NCBI RefSeq assembly: GCF_030386795.1
Contig: NZ_JANUQM010000014.1
Coordinates: 124,001-188,000 of the forward strand
DNA length: 64,000 bases
Direction: 5' to 3'
Source: Streptomyces sp. S.PNR 29
GTDB lineage: Bacteria > Actinomycetota > Actinomycetes > Streptomycetales > Streptomycetaceae
The notes under the pieces were generated by a model that worked only from the letters and a program-made list of their open reading frames with translations, did no database searches and was not told where the DNA came from. Below are positions 8,465 to 15,227 of the stretch, piece after piece. Numbering within the stretch: position 1 is the first letter of the stretch; each line of letters begins with the position of its first letter. The position numbers and the translations under genes were made by a program.

Positions 8465-9046
8465 CTACCGCAGCCGCGCCATCAAGGCGTGCTCCACCAA
8501 CGTGATCAGCGTCGACTTCGCGTCCGCCCGATGGCGCGCGTCCGTCGTGATGATCGGGGTGTCGGGGCCGATCTGCAGCGCCTCGCGCACCTCGTCCGGC
8601 GTGTACGGCTGCTGGCCGTCGAAGCCGTTGAGGGCGATGACGAACGGCAGGCCGCTGTTCTCGAAGTAGTCCACCGCCGGGAAGCAGTCGGCCAGGCGCC
8701 GGGTGTCCACCAGGACCACCGCGCCAATGGCGCCGCGCACCAGGTCGTCCCACATGAACCAGAAGCGGTCCTGGCCCGGCGTACCGAACAGGTACAGGAT
8801 CAGGTCCTGGTCCAGGGTGATACGGCCGAAGTCCATGGCGACCGTGGTGGTCGTCTTGTCCCCGGTGTGGGTGAGGTCGTCGATGCCCGCCGAAGCAGAC
8901 GTCATGACGGCCTCCGTGCGCAGCGGGTTGATCTCCGAGACGGCGCCGACGAACGTGGTCTTGCCCACGCCGAAGCCGCCCGCCACCACGATCTTTGCGG
9001 AGGTGGTGGAGCGGGAAGGACCGCCGCTAGAGCTTGCGAAGTCCAC
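8465..9046 (-). CDS. cvnD2: Conservon protein CvnD: small GTP-binding protein
   Basis: A 193-residue Ras/MglA-like GTPase. The P-loop GGFGVGKTT lies near residues 23-31, GTPGQDRF fills the switch II position, and ALNGFD replaces the usual NKxD base-recognition motif. It starts with GTG (9044-9046) inside the 3' end of cvnC2, overlapping by 20 bases, so translation is coupled. Conservon GTPases are thought to receive signals from the CvnA/B/C membrane complex, analogous to a G-protein-coupled receptor. Its nucleotide sequence from 8650 to 9007 is almost identical to cvnD1, while the rest has diverged. Confidence 0.92.
   Translation of the reverse strand: MDFASSSGGPSRSTTSAKIVVAGGFGVGKTTFVGAVSEINPLRTEAVMTSASAGIDDLTHTGDKTTTTVAMDFGRITLDQDLILYLFGTPGQDRFWFMWDDLVRGAIGAVVLVDTRRLADCFPAVDYFENSGLPFVIALNGFDGQQPYTPDEVREALQIGPDTPIITTDARHRADAKSTLITLVEHALMARLR
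8650..9007. repeat. Near-identical tract shared with cvnD1 (copy A)
   Basis: Aligned by eye without gaps to 13927-14284, this tract shows only about ten differences in 358 bases, with nearly all synonymous positions the same. The flanking cvnD2 3' part (8465-8649) differs from its counterpart at roughly one base in five. The abrupt change of identity indicates a gene-conversion tract between the two conservons. Confidence 0.75.
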
Positions 9047-9599
9047 TGAGCACCCTTTCGAGCAGTGTCACGTCTGGCTGGCCGCCGGCGTTCTCGTCGC
9101 CGCCGGGCTGATGGATGGCGACCAGTCCCGCCTCCGCCAAGTCGGCGACGAGGATCCTGGCCACGCCGAGAGGGATCGTGAGCAGAGCCGAGATCTCGGC
9201 TACCGACTTGATCTCACGGCAGAGGTTGCAGATCCGCTGATGCTCGGGCAACTGGCCCTGCATCTGGTGCGGCTGCGCAGTGGTGTGCACCAGCGCCTCG
9301 ATGGCGAGCTGGTAGCGCGGGCGAGTCCGGCCGCCGGTCATGGCGTACGGACGCACCAACGGGTTGTTCGACGCCCCGGCGGGCGCCGGCTCTGGGGTGC
9401 GGCGCTGCGGCTGCACGGGCTGGATGCGCGGTGCCGGTGGCTGGTCGTACGGCGACGGGCCGGGGCCCTGCGGCGCGTACGGCTGCCGGTGGCTCGGTGC
9501 GGAGGGGAAGTTGTACCGGTTCTGGGAACCATCGTTCGGACCCTGGGCAGGCCCGTACGACCAGTTGCCCGAAGACGAACCGCCTGGGGGTGTTGCCAC
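9027..9599 (-). CDS. cvnC2: Conservon protein CvnC: DUF742 domain
   Basis: A 190-residue protein. Residues 1-80 are a disordered Pro/Gln/Tyr-rich N-terminus. They are followed by the conserved DUF742 winged-helix-like domain (PLVRPYAMTGGRTRPR, LPEHQRICNLCREIKSVAE, LGVARILVADLAEAGLVAIH, LLERVLSGLRKL). The two cysteines in CNLC are conserved with CHLC in the other copy. GTG starts at 9599, preceded by a very strong AGGAGGAGAAA site. The 3' end overlaps cvnD2 by 20 bases. CvnC is a soluble partner of CvnA/B/D; its biochemical role is not established. Confidence 0.9.
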   Translation of the reverse strand: MATPPGGSSSGNWSYGPAQGPNDGSQNRYNFPSAPSHRQPYAPQGPGPSPYDQPPAPRIQPVQPQRRTPEPAPAGASNNPLVRPYAMTGGRTRPRYQLAIEALVHTTAQPHQMQGQLPEHQRICNLCREIKSVAEISALLTIPLGVARILVADLAEAGLVAIHQPGGDENAGGQPDVTLLERVLSGLRKL

Positions 9600-9693
9600 T
9601 TTCTCCTCCTCCGACTGTGCCGGGCACCCATCCCTGTGGAGCCGCGTCCCGAAACCTTACGGCCACGGGGCGCAATAACGCACCGTCCGCCCG

Positions 9694-10116
9694 TTAGTTG
9701 AGCAGGCTCCCCTGGAGCTCCGCACGAAGGTCCGGTGTCAGGACCGTACCGGCTCGGTCCACCAGAAGGGCCATCTCGTACCCGATAAGACCGATGTCCG
9801 CCTCCGGGTGCGCGAGAACCGCGAGCGACGAACCGTCGGAGATGGACATGATGAAGAGGAATCCCCGCTCCATCTCCACAACCGTCTGGTTCACGCTGCC
9901 GCCCTCGAAGATCCGGGAGGCGCCTGCCGTCAGAGACGTCAGACCGGAGGCGACGGCCGCGAGCTGGTCGGCTCGGTCGCGGGGGAAGCCTTCGGACATC
10001 GCCAGAAGGAGTCCGTCGGCGGAGACCACCACCGTGTGGGACACCCCCGGGGTGTTGTCCACGAAGTTGGTGATCAACCAGTTCAGGTTCTGTGCCGCCT
10101 GGCTCATCGGGCTCAC
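9694..10116 (-). CDS. cvnB2: Conservon protein CvnB: roadblock/LC7 domain
   Basis: A 140-residue roadblock/LC7-family protein (core MSQAAQNLNWLITNF, VVVSADGLLLAMSEGF, LAAVASGLTSLT, IGLIGYEMALLVDRAG), of the kind that acts as a platform for MglA-like GTPases. The start chosen is GTG at 10114-10116, seven bases after AGGAG; an internal ATG at 10107 is the alternative. The paralogue has the same SPMSQ N-terminus, which supports either. The ribosome binding site lies within the end of cvnA2, and only one base separates the cvnA2 stop from this start. Confidence 0.9.
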   Translation of the reverse strand: MSPMSQAAQNLNWLITNFVDNTPGVSHTVVVSADGLLLAMSEGFPRDRADQLAAVASGLTSLTAGASRIFEGGSVNQTVVEMERGFLFIMSISDGSSLAVLAHPEADIGLIGYEMALLVDRAGTVLTPDLRAELQGSLLN

Positions 10117-10117
10117 A

Positions 10118-13100
10118 CTAACGCTCCTGGTTGTAGGTGCTGTCAGGACCGAAGCCCTGGCCGTTCGTTTCACTGCCTGCGTTGCGGCCTCGCTGTACGC
10201 CGCGGCGCAGGTTGCTCAGCCTGCCCCGGACGTCCTCCGGAGCGCGGGAGACCTGTGGGCCTCCCTGGGGGGTGGTTTCGGCGGCACCCTCGACCAGGTT
10301 GGCCCTGGGTACCCGCCGCGGCAGGCCGGAGGAGGTGACCCCGCCCGCCTTGGGCTTCCGGAGCTGAGCGGCCTGCTGCCAGCGCTGGTCGTTCGCCGAG
10401 CGCCAGCTGCTGTCGCCGTTGCTCTCCGGGGCGGAAGCCGGCGCTTCCTGGTTCACGTGCCGCGCGCCGCCCGTCGCGCCGGTCGCGGTGGACCCGCGGC
10501 GGGGCAGCCCGGAGTCGGTCAGTGCGTGAGCGGCGGAGGCGGCCGGTCCCGGACGGTCGAAGCCTACGCGGTCCGCCTCGGTCGCGTCAGCGGCCTGCGC
10601 AGATTCCGTTTCCGGAGCGTACTCGGAGGGATAGCCGTTCTGGTAGCCGTCCTGCTGCGGCCAGTCGTCCTGGTGGCGCCGCTGTTCGAAGGCAGGGAAG
10701 CTCTCCCGGGCAGCGGGAGCCGCCGGAGCGGGCTCCTCCTGCACCGGCTCCGCATACGAAGGCTCGGGGTAGCCGCCGTTCGACGGGAAACCATCGCCCT
10801 GCGGCAGGCCGGTGTTCTGCGTGAAGTACTGGTCCTCGTACGACGGCGGCCGCTGCTCCTCGTACGCGATCTGCTGCTGTTCCTCGTACGTCGGCTGCCG
10901 GTCGTACGAGGAGGGCAGCTCCTGGTAGCCGGTTCGGCCACCGTCGTACTCCTGCTGGGCGGAGAACTGGTCCGGGTACCCGGACTGCTCCGCGGGCTCC
11001 TGGGGAGTCTGCTGGGGCTGCTGGCCGTGTGTCTGGGCCTCCAGGGCCGCACGGCGCCCCTCGCGCATCAGGGAGCGGCCGACGGGATCGAGCTCGCGTA
11101 TGTCGTCGGGGACCTCGGCGTAGCGGCTGTCGTCGAAGCCGAGCTCCGCGGCCGTCCGCATCGGCTGGTTGAAGTCCTCGCCGCCGAAGTTCTGCTCCGG
11201 GATGATCTGCGAGACGGTGAACTCGTCGCCGCCCATGTGCTGCTCGCCGCCACCGCCGTGCGTGATGGCGTCGGGGAGCATGACCAGCGAGGTCGTCCCG
11301 GCCTGCTCGCCGGAGGGGCGCAGCTGGACGCGGATGCCGTGCCGGTCGGACAGGCGGCCGACCACGAACAGGCCCATGCGCTGCGAGATCGCGGCGTCCA
11401 CGGTCGGCGGGTTGGCCAGCTTGTGGTTGATGTCCGCGAAGTCCTCGGCCGTGAGGCCGATGCCCTTGTCGTGGATCTCGATCATCACGCGGCCGTCGGG
11501 GAGACGGGTCGCGGTGACGCGGACCTTGGTCTGCGGGGAGGAGAACGTGGTGGCGTTCTCCAGCAGCTCGGCCAGCAGGTGCACGAGGTCGGTCACGGCC
11601 CGGCCGTGGATCTCGGCCTCCGGGACGCCCTGCAGTTCGATGCGCTCGTACTGCTCCACCTCGGAGGAGGCGGCGCGCAGCACGTCGATCAGCGGCACCG
11701 GCTGGTCCCACCGGCGGCCGGGCTCCTCGCCCGCGAGGACGAGGAGGTTCTCGCCGTTGCGGCGCATACGGGTCGCGAGGTGGTCCAGCTTGAAGAGGTT
11801 CTCCAGCTGATCCGGGTCGGCCTCGTTGTTCTCCAGGTCGGTGATCAGGGTCAGCTGGCCCTCGATCAGCGACTGGTTGCGGCGCGAGAGGTTGGTGAAG
11901 ATCGCGTTGATGTTGCCCCGCAGCAGGGCCTGCTCGGCGGCGAGCCGGACGGCCTCGCGGTGGACCTGGTCGAAGGCGCGGGCGACTTCGCCGATCTCGT
12001 CGGTCGAGGCGATCGGGATGGGCGCCACCCGGGTGTCGACCCGGCCGGGGTCGGTGCGGGAGAGCTGGTCGACCAGCATCGGCAGGCGCTGCTCGGCGAT
12101 ACCGAAGGCGGCGTTGCGCAGCTGGCGCATCGAGCGGCTCATCTGGCGGGCCACCATGCCGGCCAGGATGAACGCGGCGAGCAGGGCGACGACGACGGCG
12201 GCACCGGTGATGTAGGCGTCGCGCTGGGCGTCGTCGGCGATGGTGGAGGCCTCGTTCACCGCCGCGTCGGCCATGTCGGCCTCGATCTTGCGGTAGGCGT
12301 CGAACTTGAGGGTGTTGACCGCCCACCAGTTCTGCGCGGTGATGCCCTTCTCGGCCAGCGCGGCCCGTGCGCTCGGGTCGGTGGAGTCGAGCTGGGAGAG
12401 CTCCGAGACCATCGTGGTGGTCTTCTCGGGCGGCGGCACGTAGCTCGGGTCCTTGGCCTTGGCCTCCCTGGCCATCGCCGCACCGTCGGCCCTGATCTGC
12501 GTCTCGGCCGCCTTCAGCTTGGCCGCGTCCGCCTCGGTGCCACCGCCGATGTACTCCTCGACGGCGATGCCCTCCAGGTAGGCGTAGGAGGAGAGGGCGA
12601 CGCGCTGGCTGGCGAGGCTGCCGTCGCCCGGGCCGGGCTTGACCAGCAGCTGCATGCCGATGGAACGCTCCAGCGACAGCGCCGCCTTGGTCAGCGAGAT
12701 CGCGTAGACGGTCCGGCCGTAGCTGGTGATGTTGCCGGTGCCCAGACCGAGCTCGTTGGCGAACTCCATCAGGGGGTGCGCGACCTGGACGTAGCCTTCC
12801 TGGGTCTTCACACCGGTGAGCTGGGTGGTGTACGCGGCGGCGCGCAGCGTCTGGAGCTTGGGCTCCTCGTCGCGGAACAGCTTCAGACGGCGCTCCAGGC
12901 CGGCCTTCGCCGGCATGTTCTGCGCGGCCGCGTCGAAGGCGTCGGCGGCGTCGTCGGTGGCCTTGCGGGCGGCGACGACGGTCTTGTCCTGCTGGCCCTT
13001 GCCCTGCAGCAGGGGAGCGGCGGTGACGTCGCGCTCGTTGTAGAGGGCGTTGGCGTAGGTGAGGGAGGCCCGCACCAGGCGCGCGGTGTTCTCCGCGTCC

Positions 13101-13354
13101 TCGGCCTCCTGCCAGGTGTCGATCGAGCTCTTCACCTGGAAGCCGCCCATGACGAGGCCGACCAGCACGGGTATGAGCAGGATCGCGTTGAGCCGGGTCG
13201 CCACGCGCCAGTTGCGCGGGGAGAGACGGCCACCGCTGGGTGCGGGCGCGGCCGCTGGCTCCGAACCGGGCACGGGGGCGGGCGCCGCTGCGCGCGGCGG
13301 CGGGGTGAAGTTGCCCCGGGCCGACGGCTCGGGACTGTTCTTGCTTCGCCTCAC
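10118..13354 (-). CDS. cvnA2: Conservon protein CvnA: sensor histidine kinase-like membrane protein
   Basis: A 1078-residue protein taken from GTG 13354 (RRSKNSPEP after the start), the last plausible start before a Pro/Ala-rich cytoplasmic tail. TM1 is at ~55-74 and an extracellular nitrate/nitrite-sensor-like helical domain at ~75-380. TM2 is at ~383-405, followed by a HAMP-like linker. The helical segment FKLDHLATRMRRNGENLLVL holds the only likely phosphoacceptor histidine. The ATPase domain shows LLAELLENATTF (N box), EIHDKGIGL (G1) and MGLFVVGRLSDRHG (G2). From ~690 on the tail is long, disordered and rich in Gln/Tyr/Pro (SYDRQPTYEEQQQ). It heads the cvnABCD operon and probably senses an external signal; no cognate response regulator is adjacent. 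Confidence 0.9.
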   Translation of the reverse strand: MRRSKNSPEPSARGNFTPPPRAAAPAPVPGSEPAAAPAPSGGRLSPRNWRVATRLNAILLIPVLVGLVMGGFQVKSSIDTWQEAEDAENTARLVRASLTYANALYNERDVTAAPLLQGKGQQDKTVVAARKATDDAADAFDAAAQNMPAKAGLERRLKLFRDEEPKLQTLRAAAYTTQLTGVKTQEGYVQVAHPLMEFANELGLGTGNITSYGRTVYAISLTKAALSLERSIGMQLLVKPGPGDGSLASQRVALSSYAYLEGIAVEEYIGGGTEADAAKLKAAETQIRADGAAMAREAKAKDPSYVPPPEKTTTMVSELSQLDSTDPSARAALAEKGITAQNWWAVNTLKFDAYRKIEADMADAAVNEASTIADDAQRDAYITGAAVVVALLAAFILAGMVARQMSRSMRQLRNAAFGIAEQRLPMLVDQLSRTDPGRVDTRVAPIPIASTDEIGEVARAFDQVHREAVRLAAEQALLRGNINAIFTNLSRRNQSLIEGQLTLITDLENNEADPDQLENLFKLDHLATRMRRNGENLLVLAGEEPGRRWDQPVPLIDVLRAASSEVEQYERIELQGVPEAEIHGRAVTDLVHLLAELLENATTFSSPQTKVRVTATRLPDGRVMIEIHDKGIGLTAEDFADINHKLANPPTVDAAISQRMGLFVVGRLSDRHGIRVQLRPSGEQAGTTSLVMLPDAITHGGGGEQHMGGDEFTVSQIIPEQNFGGEDFNQPMRTAAELGFDDSRYAEVPDDIRELDPVGRSLMREGRRAALEAQTHGQQPQQTPQEPAEQSGYPDQFSAQQEYDGGRTGYQELPSSYDRQPTYEEQQQIAYEEQRPPSYEDQYFTQNTGLPQGDGFPSNGGYPEPSYAEPVQEEPAPAAPAARESFPAFEQRRHQDDWPQQDGYQNGYPSEYAPETESAQAADATEADRVGFDRPGPAASAAHALTDSGLPRRGSTATGATGGARHVNQEAPASAPESNGDSSWRSANDQRWQQAAQLRKPKAGGVTSSGLPRRVPRANLVEGAAETTPQGGPQVSRAPEDVRGRLSNLRRGVQRGRNAGSETNGQGFGPDSTYNQER

Positions 13355-13412
13355 TCGACCAACAACCTCTCGGCGGCGGGCACCAACGTTGTGCCGCAGT
13401 GTCTCAGAGCCC

Positions 13413-13446
13413 AGTACGCCATTGAGTACGCAGTACCGCTGAGTAC
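13413..13446 (-). promoter_or_regulatory. Cluster of four AGTAC repeats upstream of cvnA2
   Basis: AGTAC occurs at 13413-13417, 13425-13429, 13432-13436 and 13442-13446, all in the same orientation, within 34 bases. It lies 60-90 bases upstream of the cvnA2 start. Such a cluster is unexpected by chance in this GC-rich DNA and may be an operator or a repeat-derived promoter element; the protein that would bind is unknown. Confidence 0.5.
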
Positions 13447-13662
13447 GTCTTTGACTATTGGGCAGTTCAGGCATTCCAGCACGACGACCTGCGCTCTTCC
13501 AAACACTGGAACGCGATGATTCGGAGTGATGTAAGCCCCAGATAAAACGGTCATAAAGAGCGAGCCCCGCCAAAAGACGGGGCCTTTGTGCGCGCAGCGA
13601 CACCAATTGACCGCGACGCGTGGCCGTACCACCCGATTCCTCTGCCGAAACGTTATGAACAC

Positions 13663-13698
13663 CGGAGCCGACCGTGTCAAAGGACACAGTCGGCTCCG
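13663..13698 (-). terminator. Terminator after the cvn1 operon
   Basis: Arms of 16 bases (13663-13678 and 13683-13698) pair with a single mismatch around the four-base loop AAAG; the outer arm reads CGGAGCCGAC. It lies 44 bases beyond the cvnD1 stop and separates the two conservon operons. Confidence 0.85.
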
Positions 13699-13741
13699 TC
13701 ACATATACGACAACTGCCGTATGGTGCTGCCGACTTGACTG

Positions 13742-14317
13742 CTACCTCAGCCGTGCCATCAGGGCGTGCTCGACCAGCGTGATCAGGGCACTCTTGGCGT
13801 CGGCGCGGTGCCGGGCGTCGGTGGTGATGATCGGGGTGTCCGGTCCGATCTGCAACGCCTCGCGCACCTCCTCGGGCGCATAGGGCTGCTGGCCGTCGAA
13901 GCCGTTCAGCGCGACGACGAAGGGAAGGCCGCTGTTCTCGAAGTAGTCCACCGCCGGGAAGCAGTCGGCCAGGCGCCGGGTGTCCACCAGCACCACCGCG
14001 CCGATGGCGCCGCGCACCAGGTCGTCCCACATGAACCAGAAGCGGTCCTGGCCCGGCGTACCGAACAGGTACAGGATCAGGTCCTGGTCCAGGGTGATAC
14101 GGCCGAAGTCCATGGCGACCGTGGTGGTCGTCTTGCCCCCGGTGTGGGTGAGGTCGTCGATGCCCGCGCTCGCGGACGTCATGACGGCCTCCGTGCGCAG
14201 CGGGTTGATCTCCGAGACGGCGCCGACGAACGTGGTCTTGCCCACGCCGAAGCCGCCGGCCACCACGATCTTCGCGGAGGTGGTCGCCCGGCCCCCGTCA
14301 GAGCTTGCGAAGTCCAC
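13742..14317 (-). CDS. cvnD1: Conservon protein CvnD: small GTP-binding protein
   Basis: A 191-residue GTPase with the same motifs as its paralogue: GGFGVGKTT P-loop, GTPGQDRF, VVLVDTRRLAD, ALNGFD, and the C-terminus LVEHALMARLR. It starts with GTG 14315-14317, overlapping cvnC1 by 20 bases as in the other conservon. The N-terminal linker is two residues shorter (SSDGGRATTS). Codons 1-130 are nearly identical at DNA level to cvnD2; the C-terminal third has diverged mostly at synonymous sites. It ends at a strong hairpin terminator. Confidence 0.92.
   Translation of the reverse strand: MDFASSDGGRATTSAKIVVAGGFGVGKTTFVGAVSEINPLRTEAVMTSASAGIDDLTHTGGKTTTTVAMDFGRITLDQDLILYLFGTPGQDRFWFMWDDLVRGAIGAVVLVDTRRLADCFPAVDYFENSGLPFVVALNGFDGQQPYAPEEVREALQIGPDTPIITTDARHRADAKSALITLVEHALMARLR
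13927..14284. repeat. Near-identical tract shared with cvnD2 (copy B)
   Basis: The partner of 8650-9007 at a constant offset of 5277 bases, with about ten mismatches counted by eye. Five of those are clustered in one spot near 14165-14177. Identity also resumes for about 45 bases across the cvnC/cvnD overlap after a short stretch of unequal length. Confidence 0.75.
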
Positions 14318-14693
14318 TGAGCACCCTTTCGAGCAGTGTCACGTCCGGCGCGCCGGTGTTCTCGTCGCCGCCCGGCTGGTGGATGGCGACGAGGCCGGCC
14401 TCGGCCAGGTCCGCGACGAGGATCCTGGCCACGCCCAGCGGCATGTTCAGCAGCGCCGACACCTCGGCGACCGACTTCACTTCGCGGCACAGGTGGCAGA
14501 TGCGCTGGTGCTCAGGGAGCAGTCCCATGAGCGCTGCCGGGTCGGCCGTCGTACTGATCAGTGCCTCGATGGCGAGCTGATAGCGCGGCCTGGTCCGGCC
14601 ACCGGTCATCGCGTACGGACGGACCAGCGGCTGGTCGCCCTCGTCCTCGTACGGCTCCGCGTACGGATCATGAGAGGCGGTGGGCGGGGTCAT
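14298..14693 (-). CDS. cvnC1: Conservon protein CvnC: DUF742 domain
   Basis: A 131-residue DUF742 protein from ATG 14693, preceded by GGAGG seven bases upstream. It has a much shorter disordered N-terminus than its paralogue (TPPTASHDPYAEPYEDEG). The conserved core follows: PLVRPYAMTGGRTRPR, LPEHQRICHLCREVKSVAE, LGVARILVADLAEAGL, VLSGLRKL. It overlaps cvnD1 by 20 bases. The roughly 110-bp gap to cvnB1 contains no other gene. Confidence 0.9.
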   Translation of the reverse strand: MTPPTASHDPYAEPYEDEGDQPLVRPYAMTGGRTRPRYQLAIEALISTTADPAALMGLLPEHQRICHLCREVKSVAEVSALLNMPLGVARILVADLAEAGLVAIHQPGGDENTGAPDVTLLERVLSGLRKL

Positions 14694-14804
14694 GAATCCT
14701 CCGGGCGGGACAGCAAGTCGGTCAATCAAGCCGTCTGACGGGGCCGGTGGGGGGATTGTGGCGGCCGGACGGTGTTTTGGTGATGTAGGTGGTGCCGGGG
14801 ACTG

Positions 14805-15227
14805 TCAGTGGAGCAAACTGCCCTGGAGCTCGGCGCGCAGGTCGGGGGTGAGTACCGCGCCCGCGCGGTCGACCAGCAGCGCCATCTCGTAGCCGACCAG
14901 GCCGATGTCGCACTCGGGGTGGGCGAGCACGGCCAGGGACGAGCCGTCCGAGATGGACATCAGGAACAGGAACCCGCGTTCCATCTCGACCACGGTCTGC
15001 GCCACGGTGCCGCCCTCGAAGATCCGGGAGGCCCCGGCCGTCAGCGAGGTCAGCCCCGAGGCGACGGCCGCGAGCTGGTCGGCGCGGTCACGGGGGAAGC
15101 CTTCGGACATCGCCAGAAGGAGTCCGTCGGCGGACACGACGACGGTGTGGGACACGCCCGGTGTGTTGTCCACGAAGTTCGTGATCAACCAGTTCAGATT
15201 CTGTGCCGCCTGGCTCATCGGGCTCAA
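14805..15227 (-). CDS. cvnB1: Conservon protein CvnB: roadblock/LC7 domain
   Basis: A 140-residue roadblock/LC7 protein nearly identical in sequence to its paralogue (differences such as GTVAQT for GSVNQT and HPECDIGLVG for HPEADIGLIG). The start taken is TTG 15227, directly abutting the cvnA1 stop and six bases after AGGAG; ATG 15218 is an equally reasonable alternative. It presumably works with CvnD1 as a GTPase-activating or docking module. Confidence 0.88.
   Translation of the reverse strand: MSPMSQAAQNLNWLITNFVDNTPGVSHTVVVSADGLLLAMSEGFPRDRADQLAAVASGLTSLTAGASRIFEGGTVAQTVVEMERGFLFLMSISDGSSLAVLAHPECDIGLVGYEMALLVDRAGAVLTPDLRAELQGSLLH

Larger units (their letters stand above)
13355..13741. 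other. Intergenic region between the two conservons
   Basis: This 387-bp region has no convincing gene. From right to left it holds the cvn1 terminator (13663-13698), a second hairpin with GCCCCG (13564-13569) and CGGGGC (13578-13583), and the AGTAC repeat cluster (13413-13446) just upstream of cvnA2. Its base composition is noticeably more AT-rich than the neighbouring genes, consistent with a promoter region for the cvn2 operon. Confidence 0.7.

Noticed and set aside
13355..13702. Longer cvnA2 reading frame to 13702
   Set aside because: The extra residues cross the AGTAC repeats and a terminator-like hairpin and have no coding bias; GTG 13354 is more credible.
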